Positions 17,301 through 25,627 of a DNA stretch of 48,839 bases are shown in pieces. Source of the stretch: CAYWVO01 sp964461835. Lineage in GTDB: Bacteria > Zixibacteria > MSB-5A5 > WJJR01 > JAJRUJ01. Below the pieces are notes generated by a model. It was not told the origin of the DNA and did not search any database. It was given only the letters and a program-made list of their open reading frames with translations. The stretch spans positions 1 through 48,839 of the forward strand of contig CAYWVO010000026.1 in NCBI GenBank assembly GCA_964461835.1, read 5' to 3'. Every line of letters begins with the position of its first letter. Positions within the stretch are counted from its first letter, which is position 1. The position numbers and the translations under genes are program-made.

Positions 17301-18176
17301 ACCTGTGACGGTGCAGTAACCTGCGACGGTAGTGCAACCTGTGCCGGTGTCAGTACGTGTCCCGGCTCATACACGTGTGAAGGTTCGGTGACGTGTGCCG
17401 ATCAGCAAACGTGTCCAGGTTATCCGACCTGTGTGGGCTCGACGACCTGCTCGGGTGGCTTCACCTGTGACGGTACGGCAACCTGTGATGGCTCATCGAC
17501 CTGTGCCGGCGTATCGACCTGCGCGGGTGGCTCAACGTGTCCAAATACCAACACTTGTGGCGGGCAGGCGACGTGTCCCGGTGCTGCCTCGTGTCCCGGT
17601 ACGGTGACCTGCGGAGGTGCAACGTGTGCGGGTTCGGCGACTTGTCCGGGCACCAATACCTGTGCCGGTACGGCAACGTGTGCCGGGGGCGCGACGTGTC
17701 CCGGCGTGGCGACCTGTCCAGGCAGTGCAACGTGTCCGGGAACGACAACGTGTGATGCGACGCCGACGTGTCCGGGAACGGGAACCTGCCCCGGTGATGC
17801 GACCTGCGAAGGGACCATTACCTGCGGTGGTGTACTGACTTGCGCCGGGACCCCAACTTGTGTCAGCGGTCCGACTTGTTACGGCGAAACCACGTGTGAT
17901 CCCGATCCAAGTTGCGCCTGCGATTGCGGCGATCAACTTGGCACCGATGTCGATGCCGTAGGTGATATCAACTGCGATAGCAGCACTAACCCGGTGGATG
18001 TACAGTTCCTGGTAAACTTCGTGTATAAGAGTCTGGATGCACGATGTTCGAAACCACTGTGTTCGTGGGCGTGCGGGGATGTAAACTGTGACGCCAGCGT
18101 CAATCCGGTGGATGTTCAATACCTGGTGAACTTCGTGTATAAGAGTCTGGATGCGCTGTGCGATCCGTGCCCGTAA
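14361..18176 (+). CDS. Giant exported TC-hexapeptide repeat protein with dockerin-like C-terminus (protein 2)
   Basis: 1271 residues, a tandem paralogue of the previous gene. I place the start at GTG 14361: GGAGG lies 6 nt upstream exactly as in gene 1, and the frame upstream lacks such a site. Signal peptide with hydrophobic core AIVGVLLTSMFLVIGSALA, cut before DDS. An N-terminal domain (to about 304) closely matches protein 1. Residues about 304-1186 are T-C-x-G-x-x repeats (about 145 units). Irregular landmarks occur in the same order as in protein 1, for example YDPEPTYPGYPTC and the cysteine-free PNAPTTQG, so the ancestor was already long when it duplicated. The C-terminus has two dockerin-like loops (DINCDSSTNPVDVQFLVNFVY, DVNCDASVNPVDVQYLVNFVY). 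In these, several calcium-ligand Asp positions of a classical dockerin are Asn or Ser. Function unknown. Confidence 0.85.
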   Translation: MRCSSSFRHRNAWAIVGVLLTSMFLVIGSALADDSSPAPSPLFQQSLQTSIQKFQSRDRGGGEPQLLHARTATDHLPAGTVSADALNMQSIAVDLPALTSTDNLAKPTAYCQMQRNPASAASISSGFVAGDRIAVYYDPTDPAYGCPAPQYPYEISNVWVTMTDAGLYPSVWPVHVRVSIYSANFDDPDCPVPDLELCFSEVWLDQATYEYPNVAAVPISTQPCCVDEPFFVVVEYTGQSQPQFPSIVMGDPADVPVPQCEAWYYRAAWYEWADAWNAVPGFPIIWVDGETPPNECEEIVPTMPGYPTCDGTATCPSTSTCPGFETCEGTATCAQGLTCTGTETCPGSNTCEGTQTCPGSATCPDQQTCPGWETCDGSTTCPGSTTCDGTSTCPGWDTCEGTETCDAYCEPTTPGVATCDGTQTCPGTPTCPDEQTCPGFETCEGTSTCPGDPNCEPTLPGSATCDGTETCSGTTTCADTETCPGWDTCEGSPTCAFGETCPDVATCPGENTCPGTPTCGGELTCSEAQTCYQFPTCDVSPTCEAAPTCDNGETCAGWPTCYGTTTCDEMPTCATTVTCPGIETCDGSPTCRGYITCDAIETCDGSVTCGLITCTSVTCTAEPTCEGLGETCRGTETCCGWPTCPGTETCYPQETCVGFSTCEGSVTCQSYTCEGMETCAGTQTCFGTTTCDGTPTCPGVTTCDAAATCQGQATCEGTASCNTTCHGAPTCYGSTTCPEDYCYDPEPTYPGYPTCEGTTTCFGVETCEGQFTCVAEPTCNQATCNADVTCDGTATCDQTPTCGGGGETCDGQPTCPNAPTTQGVVTCVGYETCPSYVTCPGYTTCPGSFTCEGYETCPGAITCQGTETCAGAPTCPDYYTCDGSITCNAEPTCRGEPTCNEVSCDPSATCADEPTCPDGNTCDGSVTCPGSETCPDVSTCPGYDTCPGTTTCPGTPTCRDQETCPGYPTCEGSTTCSGGSTCDGAVTCDGSATCAGVSTCPGSYTCEGSVTCADQQTCPGYPTCVGSTTCSGGFTCDGTATCDGSSTCAGVSTCAGGSTCPNTNTCGGQATCPGAASCPGTVTCGGATCAGSATCPGTNTCAGTATCAGGATCPGVATCPGSATCPGTTTCDATPTCPGTGTCPGDATCEGTITCGGVLTCAGTPTCVSGPTCYGETTCDPDPSCACDCGDQLGTDVDAVGDINCDSSTNPVDVQFLVNFVYKSLDARCSKPLCSWACGDVNCDASVNPVDVQYLVNFVYKSLDALCDPCP

Positions 18177-18197
18177 GGCTCGACAACAGAACATAAC

Positions 18198-18228
18198 AAA
18201 GGGCGGTCCGTTTCATGGGCCGCCCTTT
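18198..18228 (+). terminator. Rho-independent terminator after TC-repeat gene 2
   Basis: AAAGGGCGGTCC pairs with GGGCCGCCCTTT around GTTTCAT, about 20 nt after the stop codon. The T run is short (TTTAT), but the stem is long and GC-rich. Confidence 0.75.
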
Positions 18229-18505
18229 ATCATTACTCGATAGCGAGTGAATAGCCGGGCCGCCGCGGTGGGTGCGAGGTCGGGATGGCATTTTTGCCCG
18301 ACATACGCTCCGACCTTATTTCGAAATGCAACTTTTGAAAACTGTCACAGTATATGAACAGGCTGGGGAATTCACGGATATTGCGCACGCGACTCCCGGC
18401 ACTGCGCGCGTATACGTTGATCTGCAACGTCCGGGCGTAAAGACCAGCAGGTGGTGGCTGCCGAAATGGGTCAGCCACCGGATATAACCAGATCAGGTTG
18501 TTGAG

Positions 18506-19006
18506 ATGTCGTCAGGGGATTGGGAAATCATAATCCGTCGGGGAACCAAAGATGACATCCCCGGAGTTCTTTCCTGCCTTGCGGCAGCATTCGGGCCGTA
18601 CAAGACACGCTACACCTCCGATGGATTCAAGGATACAGTCCCATCCCTTCGCAATGGCCTGAGGCGACTGCGGAACATGACGGTGATTGTCGCGGAAGTT
18701 GATTCCGCGCGAATAATAGGCACTGTGGCCTATCACGTCGCCGGCGCCGGTGAAGGCCATCTACGCGGCATGGCCGTGATTCCGGAGTTTCAAGGTCGAG
18801 GTGTGGCGTGCCGGTTGTTATCAGCCGCAGAAGAGACGTTGCGGCAGGAAGGCTGTTCACGGATAACCCTGGACACGACGATTCCGCTCCAACGAGCCAT
18901 CAGGTTTTATGTCAGCAACGGCTACCGGGCTACCGGCATAGTCAAAGATTATTTTGGAATGCCGCTGTATGAATATGCGAAAATGTGGGATAATGAAACT
19001 GGTTGA
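18506..19006 (+). CDS. GNAT-family N-acetyltransferase
   Basis: A 166-residue protein with the GNAT acetyl-CoA fold: EGHLRGMAVIPEFQGRGVACRLLSAAEE contains the beta4 strand and the Q-x-x-G-x-G/A pyrophosphate loop, and AIRFYVSNGYRATG is the C-terminal strand-loop typical of the family. Acceptor substrate unknown. Length is standard for a single GNAT domain. The ribosome site is weak (GTTGAG). It precedes the aminotransferase and SDR genes on the same strand with gaps of about 100 bp, so co-transcription is possible but not shown. The 277 bp before it hold no supported gene. Confidence 0.85.
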   Translation: MSSGDWEIIIRRGTKDDIPGVLSCLAAAFGPYKTRYTSDGFKDTVPSLRNGLRRLRNMTVIVAEVDSARIIGTVAYHVAGAGEGHLRGMAVIPEFQGRGVACRLLSAAEETLRQEGCSRITLDTTIPLQRAIRFYVSNGYRATGIVKDYFGMPLYEYAKMWDNETG

Positions 19007-19125
19007 CTTCGACCTCAAGCTGACGGGTCAGGTTTTTCATTCCAGCGGTGGCTTTTGGGATTCGGCCAGCTTTAGATGACGGTAAGGTGCTAACCGCAAT
19101 CGCCCGAGGCAGGAGGTGGTGCAGA

Positions 19126-20283
19126 ATGAATCACATCCTCAAATGTCATGATATTGTGAAGACCGATTTTGTACGGGGTGAAAATTGTTACCTGTTTGAT
19201 GAACGAGGGAAACGATATGTTGATTTTGAGTCAGGATGTTGGTGCGTGGGGCTGGGATATAATCATCCCCGCATCAATCAGATGATGAAGACACAAATCA
19301 GCAAAGTCATTCATCTTGGTACAGGTTATCCCCATGTTCTTGCCGAAGGTGCCGCTGTCGATATCCTCGAGATCGTTGGTATGAAGAATGGAAAATGCAT
19401 TTTCCTGAGTTCAGGAAGTGAAGCCGTTGAATTCGCAGTGCAGATAGCGAGACGATTTACAGGGAAGCCATTGCTGCTAGCCTTTGCGAATTCCTACCTC
19501 GGCGCTTACGGTTCGGCGGGGAAAAAGGAAGGGGATGACTGGCAGTTGCTCGATTGTGATCTCTGCGCCGATACAGAACCAATCGAATATCCGACCAGGA
19601 TCCCCTTTGCGCACGCGGGTGGCTTTGTCTTCGAACCGGGCGGCAGCGGTCCCGCGTTAGTCAAATTCCCTGCCCGAGAGCTTGTGTGGGATATTGTTCA
19701 ACGGGTTAAGCGCGTAAACGGTCTGCTTATTGTTGACGAAATCACCACCGGGATGGGGCGCACGGGGAAGTGGTTTGGGTTCGAACATTATGACCTTCAC
19801 CCAGATATCGTCGCCTTAGGAAAAGGGCTGGGGAATGGATATCCGGTCAGCGCGGTGGCAATGAAGCGGGAAATCGCGGAACAATTAGAAAGCACCGGGT
19901 TCCATTACGTCCAGTCTCATCAAAATGACCCGTTGGGATGTGCGATCGCTAAGGAAGTCGTGACAGTCATTCGGGCGGAACAGTGGGTCGAAAAGGGAAA
20001 TGCTCTGGGGCGGTTCTTTCTTGAAGGGTTGAAGGAATTGGGCCAAAGACACAGTATTGTGAAGGAAGCGCGCGGAAGAGGTATGCTGCTTGCGTTGGCA
20101 TTCTATCCGCATGAACGCTGTTCAGCCACATCGATCTATAATGCACTTTTGCAGGAGGGATTTTTGGTGGGCTATCATGCTGCGGGCAATTTCCTTCGGT
20201 TCGATCCGTGTCTGACCATGGAAAAGGATGACGTTGCCTCTCTCCTGGAATGCCTTGACGAGGTTCTCGGCGCCGCCGACTAA
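19126..20283 (+). CDS. Class III PLP-dependent aminotransferase
   Basis: 385 residues, fold type I class III. Visible motifs: YLFDERGKRYVDFESG near the N-terminus, FLSSGSEAVEFAVQIAR (phosphate and substrate region), GLLIVDEITTGMGRTGKWFGFEHY (Asp that holds the PLP ring nitrogen) and DIVALGKGLGNGYPVSAVA with the Schiff-base Lys. The family moves an amino group from amines or omega-amino acids such as acetylornithine or GABA to 2-oxoglutarate or pyruvate; the substrate cannot be read. The start is ATG 19126 because AGGAGGT lies 8 nt upstream; the longer frame from 19048 has no such site. Confidence 0.87.
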   Translation: MNHILKCHDIVKTDFVRGENCYLFDERGKRYVDFESGCWCVGLGYNHPRINQMMKTQISKVIHLGTGYPHVLAEGAAVDILEIVGMKNGKCIFLSSGSEAVEFAVQIARRFTGKPLLLAFANSYLGAYGSAGKKEGDDWQLLDCDLCADTEPIEYPTRIPFAHAGGFVFEPGGSGPALVKFPARELVWDIVQRVKRVNGLLIVDEITTGMGRTGKWFGFEHYDLHPDIVALGKGLGNGYPVSAVAMKREIAEQLESTGFHYVQSHQNDPLGCAIAKEVVTVIRAEQWVEKGNALGRFFLEGLKELGQRHSIVKEARGRGMLLALAFYPHERCSATSIYNALLQEGFLVGYHAAGNFLRFDPCLTMEKDDVASLLECLDEVLGAAD

Positions 20284-20385
20284 CCATACATCCACCGAAT
20301 CCTCTTTTCCACATGCTGATGGGCTTGTCACGCCAGGTGGGCGATCTGTATATTGCCCATCAACGAAATGTTCTCGGGAGGGACG

Positions 20386-21141
20386 ATGATTGATCTCAAG
20401 GATAAAAATGCGGTGGTAACCGGAGGTTCACGGGGAATCGGCCGGGCAACGGCGTTGATGCTGGCGCAGGCGGGTTGTGATGTTCTGGTGCATTACCACT
20501 CCAATGAACAGGCTGCCGACTCGATTGTTTCGGACATCCGGGCGTTGGGTCATAATGCAGATAAATGCCGCGCGGAAATTTCCCGTCGCGAGGAAGCGGA
20601 GAAGCTCATCGATCAGGCGATTCAAACCCTGGGCGGTGTTGATATTTTAGTCAACAACGCAGGAATCTGGGAGGAAGCTGCAATTGACCGGATGAGTGAC
20701 GAGGACCTGCGGCGCACGATTGAAATCAATCTCCTGGGACCATTCCACACCTGTAGTGCGGTGGCACCGTATATGATCGAACACAAACGCGGCACGATTA
20801 TTAATATCGCCTCCACCGCCGGGCTGCGGGGTGAGGCATTTCATGCGCACTATGCCGCCTCCAAAAGCGGGGTGATTGGTTTAACCAAGTCACTCGCGGC
20901 GGAACTGGCGCCCCATAATATCCGAGTCAATTGTGTGGCACCCGGCTGGACCGATACCGACCTGACCAAGGATACCATGGCCGGTGACGAAGCCGTACAG
21001 GTGCTGAGCAAGATTCCCCTTGGCCGCATTGCCTTGCCGGAAGAGATCGCCGGCTGTGTGGTGTTTCTGGCGTCGAATCTCGCCGGCTTCGTGACCGGAG
21101 AGGTGCTCAATGCTAATGGTGGCGCAGTGTTGTGTGGATAG
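20386..21141 (+). CDS. Short-chain dehydrogenase/reductase (FabG-like)
   Basis: A 251-residue classical SDR. VVTGGSRGIGRATA is the NAD(P) loop, DILVNNAGIW the structural NNAG motif, and the catalytic set is Ser143 (IASTAG), Tyr156 and Lys160 (HYAASKSG). PGWTDTDLTKDTM and the C-terminal FVTGEVLNANGG follow the FabG pattern. Likely reaction: NAD(P)H-dependent reduction of a 3-oxoacyl or other carbonyl substrate, not determined. The start at 20386 follows a GGGAGGG ribosome site. It could be a housekeeping 3-oxoacyl reductase or a specialised enzyme working with the aminotransferase 100 bp upstream. Confidence 0.87.
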   Translation: MIDLKDKNAVVTGGSRGIGRATALMLAQAGCDVLVHYHSNEQAADSIVSDIRALGHNADKCRAEISRREEAEKLIDQAIQTLGGVDILVNNAGIWEEAAIDRMSDEDLRRTIEINLLGPFHTCSAVAPYMIEHKRGTIINIASTAGLRGEAFHAHYAASKSGVIGLTKSLAAELAPHNIRVNCVAPGWTDTDLTKDTMAGDEAVQVLSKIPLGRIALPEEIAGCVVFLASNLAGFVTGEVLNANGGAVLCG

Positions 21142-21201
21142 GAGGATAGTGGATACTTCCGGCAACGGCACGAACACGGCAATCTAATGATGCTTCCTCC
21201 T

Positions 21202-21229
21202 CGTCATTCCTGCGTTCGCAGGAATGACG
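21202..21229. repeat. Perfect palindrome left of the GIY-YIG gene
   Basis: CGTCATTCCTGCG and CGCAGGAATGACG form a perfect 13-bp inverted repeat with a TT loop. The right half recurs at 21661-21684 beyond the GIY-YIG gene, and a near copy is at 29715-29739. Confidence 0.8.
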
Positions 21230-21294
21230 CGCAGGGAGATTTGATCGATAAGGTCAAGTGTGAACCCAACGAATTGATATGACGAAAAGTCCAT

Positions 21295-21594
21295 ATGAAA
21301 CGGCCTGCCGTTTATATTCTCGCCAGCGAACCGTATGGGACACTTTACATCGGTGTAACTAGTGATTTGGTAAAACGAATGTATCAGCATAAAGAAAAAC
21401 TGATTGATGGTTTTGCGAAGACGTACGGAGTGGATATGCTCGTCCATTATGAACTGGCCGAGAATATGCCTGCCGCTATCACTCGCGAGAAGCAATTAAA
21501 GAGATGGAAACGTCAATGGAAAATTGAACTGATTGAACAGGGCAATCCGACCTGGCGGGATTTGTATCCGGAAATCAGCGGAGAGGCAAAATAG
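21295..21594 (+). CDS. GIY-YIG domain endonuclease, small stand-alone type
   Basis: 99 residues made of one GIY-YIG nuclease domain: AVYILASEPYGTLYIGVTSDLVKRMYQHK gives the paired strands (YIL...YIG) and the following Arg helix; REKQLKRWKRQWKIELIEQ is the usual C-terminal helix. This is the family often annotated as GIY-YIG nuclease or UvrC-like endonuclease in many uncultured bacteria. Here it lies between two direct copies of the ATTCCTGCGTTCGCAGGAAT palindrome, which suggests a repeat-associated or mobile unit (inference). Host DNA target unknown. Confidence 0.88.
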   Translation: MKRPAVYILASEPYGTLYIGVTSDLVKRMYQHKEKLIDGFAKTYGVDMLVHYELAENMPAAITREKQLKRWKRQWKIELIEQGNPTWRDLYPEISGEAK

Positions 21595-21660
21595 CAATCT
21601 GTCCGATCATCTGTGCTGGGTACGATTAGTGCTGCCCCTCGCTTCACGAGGGGAAATGGG

Positions 21661-21684
21661 ATTCCTGCGTTCGCAGGAATGACG
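21661..21684. repeat. Palindrome right of the GIY-YIG gene
   Basis: ATTCCTGCG/CGCAGGAAT with TT loop, then GACG: the same core and orientation as in 21202-21229. Confidence 0.8.
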
Positions 21685-21758
21685 AGGTAGAATGGATTTG
21701 CAGGCCGGATGCAATTGTCGTACATGCCTGTGGCGGAGAATGGGCAACCTCGCAATCA

Positions 21759-23039
21759 TCACAAATGTGCATTGATAATCGGCAGGTACCGCAGGATTCC
21801 CCGGTTGTTGCCCGCATAGTTGAAGAGGCCGAGTTGGACTCCGCTTAATTCATTCGTGTAGTTGACGACGCCGATCGCCAGACCGGTTTGGCGATCGTCG
21901 AAGTAATTGAGGGCGCCAACTGACATCCCGGTGAGTTCCTGCCCCGATACGAGCAATCCGCCCAGCGCCAGCCCTTCCATTCTACGTGTCCGTACTCGAA
22001 TGCCGGAGATCGCCACTCCACGCAGGAGACCCGCCACGCGAATATCAGCCCCATGAACAATCAAGCCGGTGGCATGGTGCGTGCGAATGCCATAGAGTGA
22101 TATCTTTCGATCCCCACTCATTCTGGCTGGCGCCGGCAACGCGCCGATCGAGACGCCGGTGAGCGACTCCTCGGCATACACCACCGCCAGCGAGGTGCTG
22201 AGGCCGTACATGTTTTCCTCAGAGACCGCCGCGAGACCTCCCATGGTGAATCCGCGGATGTCGCGCTCAGACACCACCGCCAGTCCGCCTAGATTGATGC
22301 CGGTCAGACCTCGTTCAGCGACAACCGCCAAGCCGCCCAGGCAAACACCGCGAACATTCCCCTCGGAGACAACGGCCAGGCCGGCGGCGTGAATACCGTA
22401 AATCGAGCGTTCAGCGACGGTGGCGAGGCCGCTAAGTGTGATGCCAGAGATACTCCTTTCGGAGACAACCGCGAGTCCACCGAGATGAATGCCTTGGATG
22501 CTTCGCTCCGCGACCGAGGCGATACCTCCCAGCGAGATTCCCGATAGACCCCCCTCGGCGACAACGGCTACTCCTCCCAGGTGGATGCCGCGCAGGTCTC
22601 CCTCGGCCACGGTCGCAACACCACCGAGGGTAATCCCGGTGAGATCGCCGGCGACCGTTGCGATGCCGCTGATACCAATCCCGGTAAGTCCGTGTTTGGC
22701 GACCAACGCGATTCCACCGACCCCGATGCCATTGATTTCTCCCGCCGCCGGCGCGACCAAGCCCACCGCGAGGCCGTTAATTGTCGCTCGATCATTATTG
22801 CGGGGACACCAGAACGTCAGGTTGAGGCCGTCGACCCGCCGCAGCCCATCGTCCATGAGGTTGATCCGAATACCATGCACCCGGGGAGCATTGCCAAAAC
22901 GAATGCCGTAATCATTAACCGAAGCGCCAACGCTGTAATATTTTGGTTGGTCGGCGGTGGTGGCGCTGACCGGGGTGAACGCAACGATTATGGCCAGTAC
23001 CGAAAATAGTAATACCGAAAAACGCAGACATGTACGCAT
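21759..23039 (-). CDS. Exported 16-residue-repeat protein (LA_2272-type surface repeats)
   Basis: 426 residues. Signal peptide MRTCLRFSVLLFSVLAIIVAFTPVSA. From about residue 85 to 290 it is a near-perfect 16-residue repeat of the form GIxLGGLAVVSERxIx, about a dozen units. A less regular middle follows, then a C-terminal series (GALNYFDDRQTGLAIGVVNY..., GVQLGLFNYAGNNRGILRY) that matches the LA_2272 surface-repeat family known from spirochetes and other Gram-negative bacteria. The pattern of glycine turns and short hydrophobic strands predicts a beta-solenoid or barrel-like sheet. Probably in the outer membrane or at the surface. The start is supported by GAGG 5 nt upstream. It stands alone, between repeats and the acylase gene. 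Confidence 0.8.
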   Translation of the reverse strand: MRTCLRFSVLLFSVLAIIVAFTPVSATTADQPKYYSVGASVNDYGIRFGNAPRVHGIRINLMDDGLRRVDGLNLTFWCPRNNDRATINGLAVGLVAPAAGEINGIGVGGIALVAKHGLTGIGISGIATVAGDLTGITLGGVATVAEGDLRGIHLGGVAVVAEGGLSGISLGGIASVAERSIQGIHLGGLAVVSERSISGITLSGLATVAERSIYGIHAAGLAVVSEGNVRGVCLGGLAVVAERGLTGINLGGLAVVSERDIRGFTMGGLAAVSEENMYGLSTSLAVVYAEESLTGVSIGALPAPARMSGDRKISLYGIRTHHATGLIVHGADIRVAGLLRGVAISGIRVRTRRMEGLALGGLLVSGQELTGMSVGALNYFDDRQTGLAIGVVNYTNELSGVQLGLFNYAGNNRGILRYLPIINAHL

Positions 23040-23109
23040 TACTACCTCGCTATCATCAAATCAAGATTCTCTAAGTAACAGACGGTGAACCCCGGCAAGA
23101 GGTTTCAGC

Positions 23110-25497
23110 TTAATTCACGTTCGGTGTCAGGGTCATCCGGTATTCAGCGTCCGCCTCCACCTCATCCCGGAAAAGCAAGAATGGCCGGTAATTGCCTTCC
23201 AGCCAGAGCGGTAGCTGATCGGCATAGTGCGGGCTGAGCGGATTACCAGAGATACCGCCAGGGATAATTCTGGCGGCGTTGTGCATATCCTGAAGATCGA
23301 AAATATACCGCATAGAGGCACCTGCATATACCTGCCAGCCGTGCGGCAAGGAATACGCACCGGGATTAACCGTGGCAATACTGCCGCCGAACGGAAACGG
23401 CCCCCGGTTGACAATACTGCCCAACTGACTCACCCCTCGGCTGATGGGATGTATGACGGTGAGTGTATGCAGATCCCCCCAGCGCCACTGCGTAATATCC
23501 TCGCCCAGTTTTTCACGGAGATATTCTATTGCATCCAGGAAAGTGCGGACAATCATATCGTCGCGTGATTCTCGTTCGGCAGTGCGCGGGACATCGAAGA
23601 AAACCGTGTCGACTTCCTGAATTAGCCGCCGGATCGCATTACAGGTGCGCCAGGGATTGCTCTTGTACTTGACATACAACTCATCACCCAGATGCGGCTT
23701 AAATGTCTCTTCAATTAAAAATCCCAGATGTGTATGGAATATCGTTGCCGGCACCGATTCGGCGTGGGCGTTATAGTCCCAGCCTTTTAAATACGTCATA
23801 GCGGTTTCGGTGAGCGTGGAGAGCGGTTCATTTTCCAGCACTTCAAGAAAGATCGGTAGCAGCTCCTCGGCAATGACCAGGTGTTCGTCAAGCTGTAACC
23901 GTTCAAGATCGGCAAGAGAAAACTTGTCCCTGCTGGTCAGCTCCTCGGTGATGCGTTCCATTCGGTCGGGCATTGAATAGTAATGTGAAATCGGGTACGG
24001 GTAGTCTTTTAGTTGGAGATTGTTGGCCGAGGCCAGCCAGGCTTGGACGGGATTGCGCAGGTGCGGTTCCCTTTTGGTTGGCACGTACCCCTGCCATTCA
24101 TGATCACCGTCCCAACCGGGGATGGGAACCGATCCATCGAAACCATCACGGATCGGAATACCGGTGGCACACCAGAAGCTAATCTCGCCGCGATCATCCG
24201 CATACAGCCAGTTAATACCGGGGCACTTCCAGTAGTCGAGCGCGGCTTCGAGACCATCAATGGTCTCTGCGCGATTAACCTGGTACAGCGTGGTGGCTTC
24301 CTGGTGTAAATCATACAATACCCAGCGCATGGCAATGACTTCACCGGGATCAGATTCGGGGTCGATTAAGTCGCTGATTACCGGGCCGTGCCGGGTAAGA
24401 CGCACGATGTGTTCGATTGTATCTGAGTCGCGAATTGGTATGCGATGGTGGAACAATTCCATCGCCGTTGACGAATCCCGGAAGATATAGCGGCTGGAGT
24501 CGGCGGGATCGAGTTTCTCACGATAAAAATCGGTATCATCGGCCATCGCATTGGTAAATCCCCAGGCCACATGTTCGTTGGCACCGACAATGATTAACGG
24601 TACGCCGGGCGCGGTCACGCCGGAAACATTCATGTCCGGGGTTACCAGGTGTGCCTCATACCAGATACAGGGAAGTCCAAATGGCAAATGCATATCATTC
24701 GCCAACAGTGGCATCCCGGTGTGCGCTTTTGAGCCACCTACCACCCAGGCGTTGCTCCCACCGTAATTGGCGGCGCCGGTTTTGTCCGCAACCTTCTGAA
24801 ACAGTGCCAGTAGTGACCCGAAATCGGAAAAGTCAGTGGTATCCGGGAGTGTTACCGGGTACCCGGACGGATAATCGATGAACAAATCCGCCGCGGCCTC
24901 CGGTCCGAGTCGGTCAATAATCGCCGCGTATAACATCTCCGCCCGGAAGGCGAAATTCAACATCCAGGCCATATAGTATAACGCAGCGGTGCAGTCGGCA
25001 GTCTGCCAGCGCTCAGGGGTGTACCCGATCAAAGTGAATTCCAGCGGCAATCGTGCATCCGGATTATCCAAGTAGCTGTCAATACCCGCGGCAAATGCCC
25101 CGAGTGCATCCTGTACTTCCGAGGATTGTGCGCCCAGAATCTCCTCAGGTGAAACAGGCGCAGTTATCGTTCGAAAGAGGAGATCAGAATCGAGCAGTTG
25201 CGGGCCGAGGACCTCGGCGAGAGTCCCGCGCACGGTTCTGCGGACCATATCCATCTGGAACAACCGGTCCTGGGCCATCGCGTAGCCCAGCGCGAAGTAG
25301 ACATCATGATCGTTCTCCGCGTAAATATGCGGCATCCCGAAGGAATCGCGAATGATTTCGACCGGCTCGCGCAGCCCATCCACCAGACGTTCGCCATCGT
25401 AATCGGCCACGGTCGATTTAAGCCAGAGGTAAGAAATGACTGCGCCCACCACCAGCACCAATACCAACACTGCCAGTGCCCATTTGAGAATTCTCAT
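23110..25497 (-). CDS. Penicillin acylase family (Ntn hydrolase) protein
   Basis: A 795-residue precursor. The N-terminus has a hydrophobic export or anchor segment (WALAVLVLVLVVGAVISYLWL). The alpha-chain part has EPVEIIRDSFGMPHIYAEND and FALGYAMAQDRLFQMDMVRR, typical of the family. Autoprocessing should occur at GG/SNAWVV, making Ser248 the new N-terminal nucleophile of the beta chain; GANEHVAWGFTNAMADDTDFY contains the conserved oxyanion Asn region. Family members cut amide bonds of beta-lactams, acyl-homoserine lactones or other N-acyl compounds; the natural substrate here is unknown. GGGAGA precedes the ATG. Length is normal for the family. Confidence 0.9.
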   Translation of the reverse strand: MRILKWALAVLVLVLVVGAVISYLWLKSTVADYDGERLVDGLREPVEIIRDSFGMPHIYAENDHDVYFALGYAMAQDRLFQMDMVRRTVRGTLAEVLGPQLLDSDLLFRTITAPVSPEEILGAQSSEVQDALGAFAAGIDSYLDNPDARLPLEFTLIGYTPERWQTADCTAALYYMAWMLNFAFRAEMLYAAIIDRLGPEAAADLFIDYPSGYPVTLPDTTDFSDFGSLLALFQKVADKTGAANYGGSNAWVVGGSKAHTGMPLLANDMHLPFGLPCIWYEAHLVTPDMNVSGVTAPGVPLIIVGANEHVAWGFTNAMADDTDFYREKLDPADSSRYIFRDSSTAMELFHHRIPIRDSDTIEHIVRLTRHGPVISDLIDPESDPGEVIAMRWVLYDLHQEATTLYQVNRAETIDGLEAALDYWKCPGINWLYADDRGEISFWCATGIPIRDGFDGSVPIPGWDGDHEWQGYVPTKREPHLRNPVQAWLASANNLQLKDYPYPISHYYSMPDRMERITEELTSRDKFSLADLERLQLDEHLVIAEELLPIFLEVLENEPLSTLTETAMTYLKGWDYNAHAESVPATIFHTHLGFLIEETFKPHLGDELYVKYKSNPWRTCNAIRRLIQEVDTVFFDVPRTAERESRDDMIVRTFLDAIEYLREKLGEDITQWRWGDLHTLTVIHPISRGVSQLGSIVNRGPFPFGGSIATVNPGAYSLPHGWQVYAGASMRYIFDLQDMHNAARIIPGGISGNPLSPHYADQLPLWLEGNYRPFLLFRDEVEADAEYRMTLTPNVN

Positions 25498-25627
25498 CGT
25501 TCTCCCTGTCTGACAATTGTCACAGGGGTATAGTACGGAGTCGGAGAGGTAGAAGCAACGGTCCGAAATTTCAGAAATTATGTCGTTTTAGATTGTTTTT
25601 TGAAGCGCATACGACTTCCTTTTCTGC

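Noticed and set aside
18272..18487. 71-residue frame after the terminator of TC-repeat gene 2
   Set aside because: No ribosome site, no recognisable family, and an equally long minus-strand frame overlaps it.
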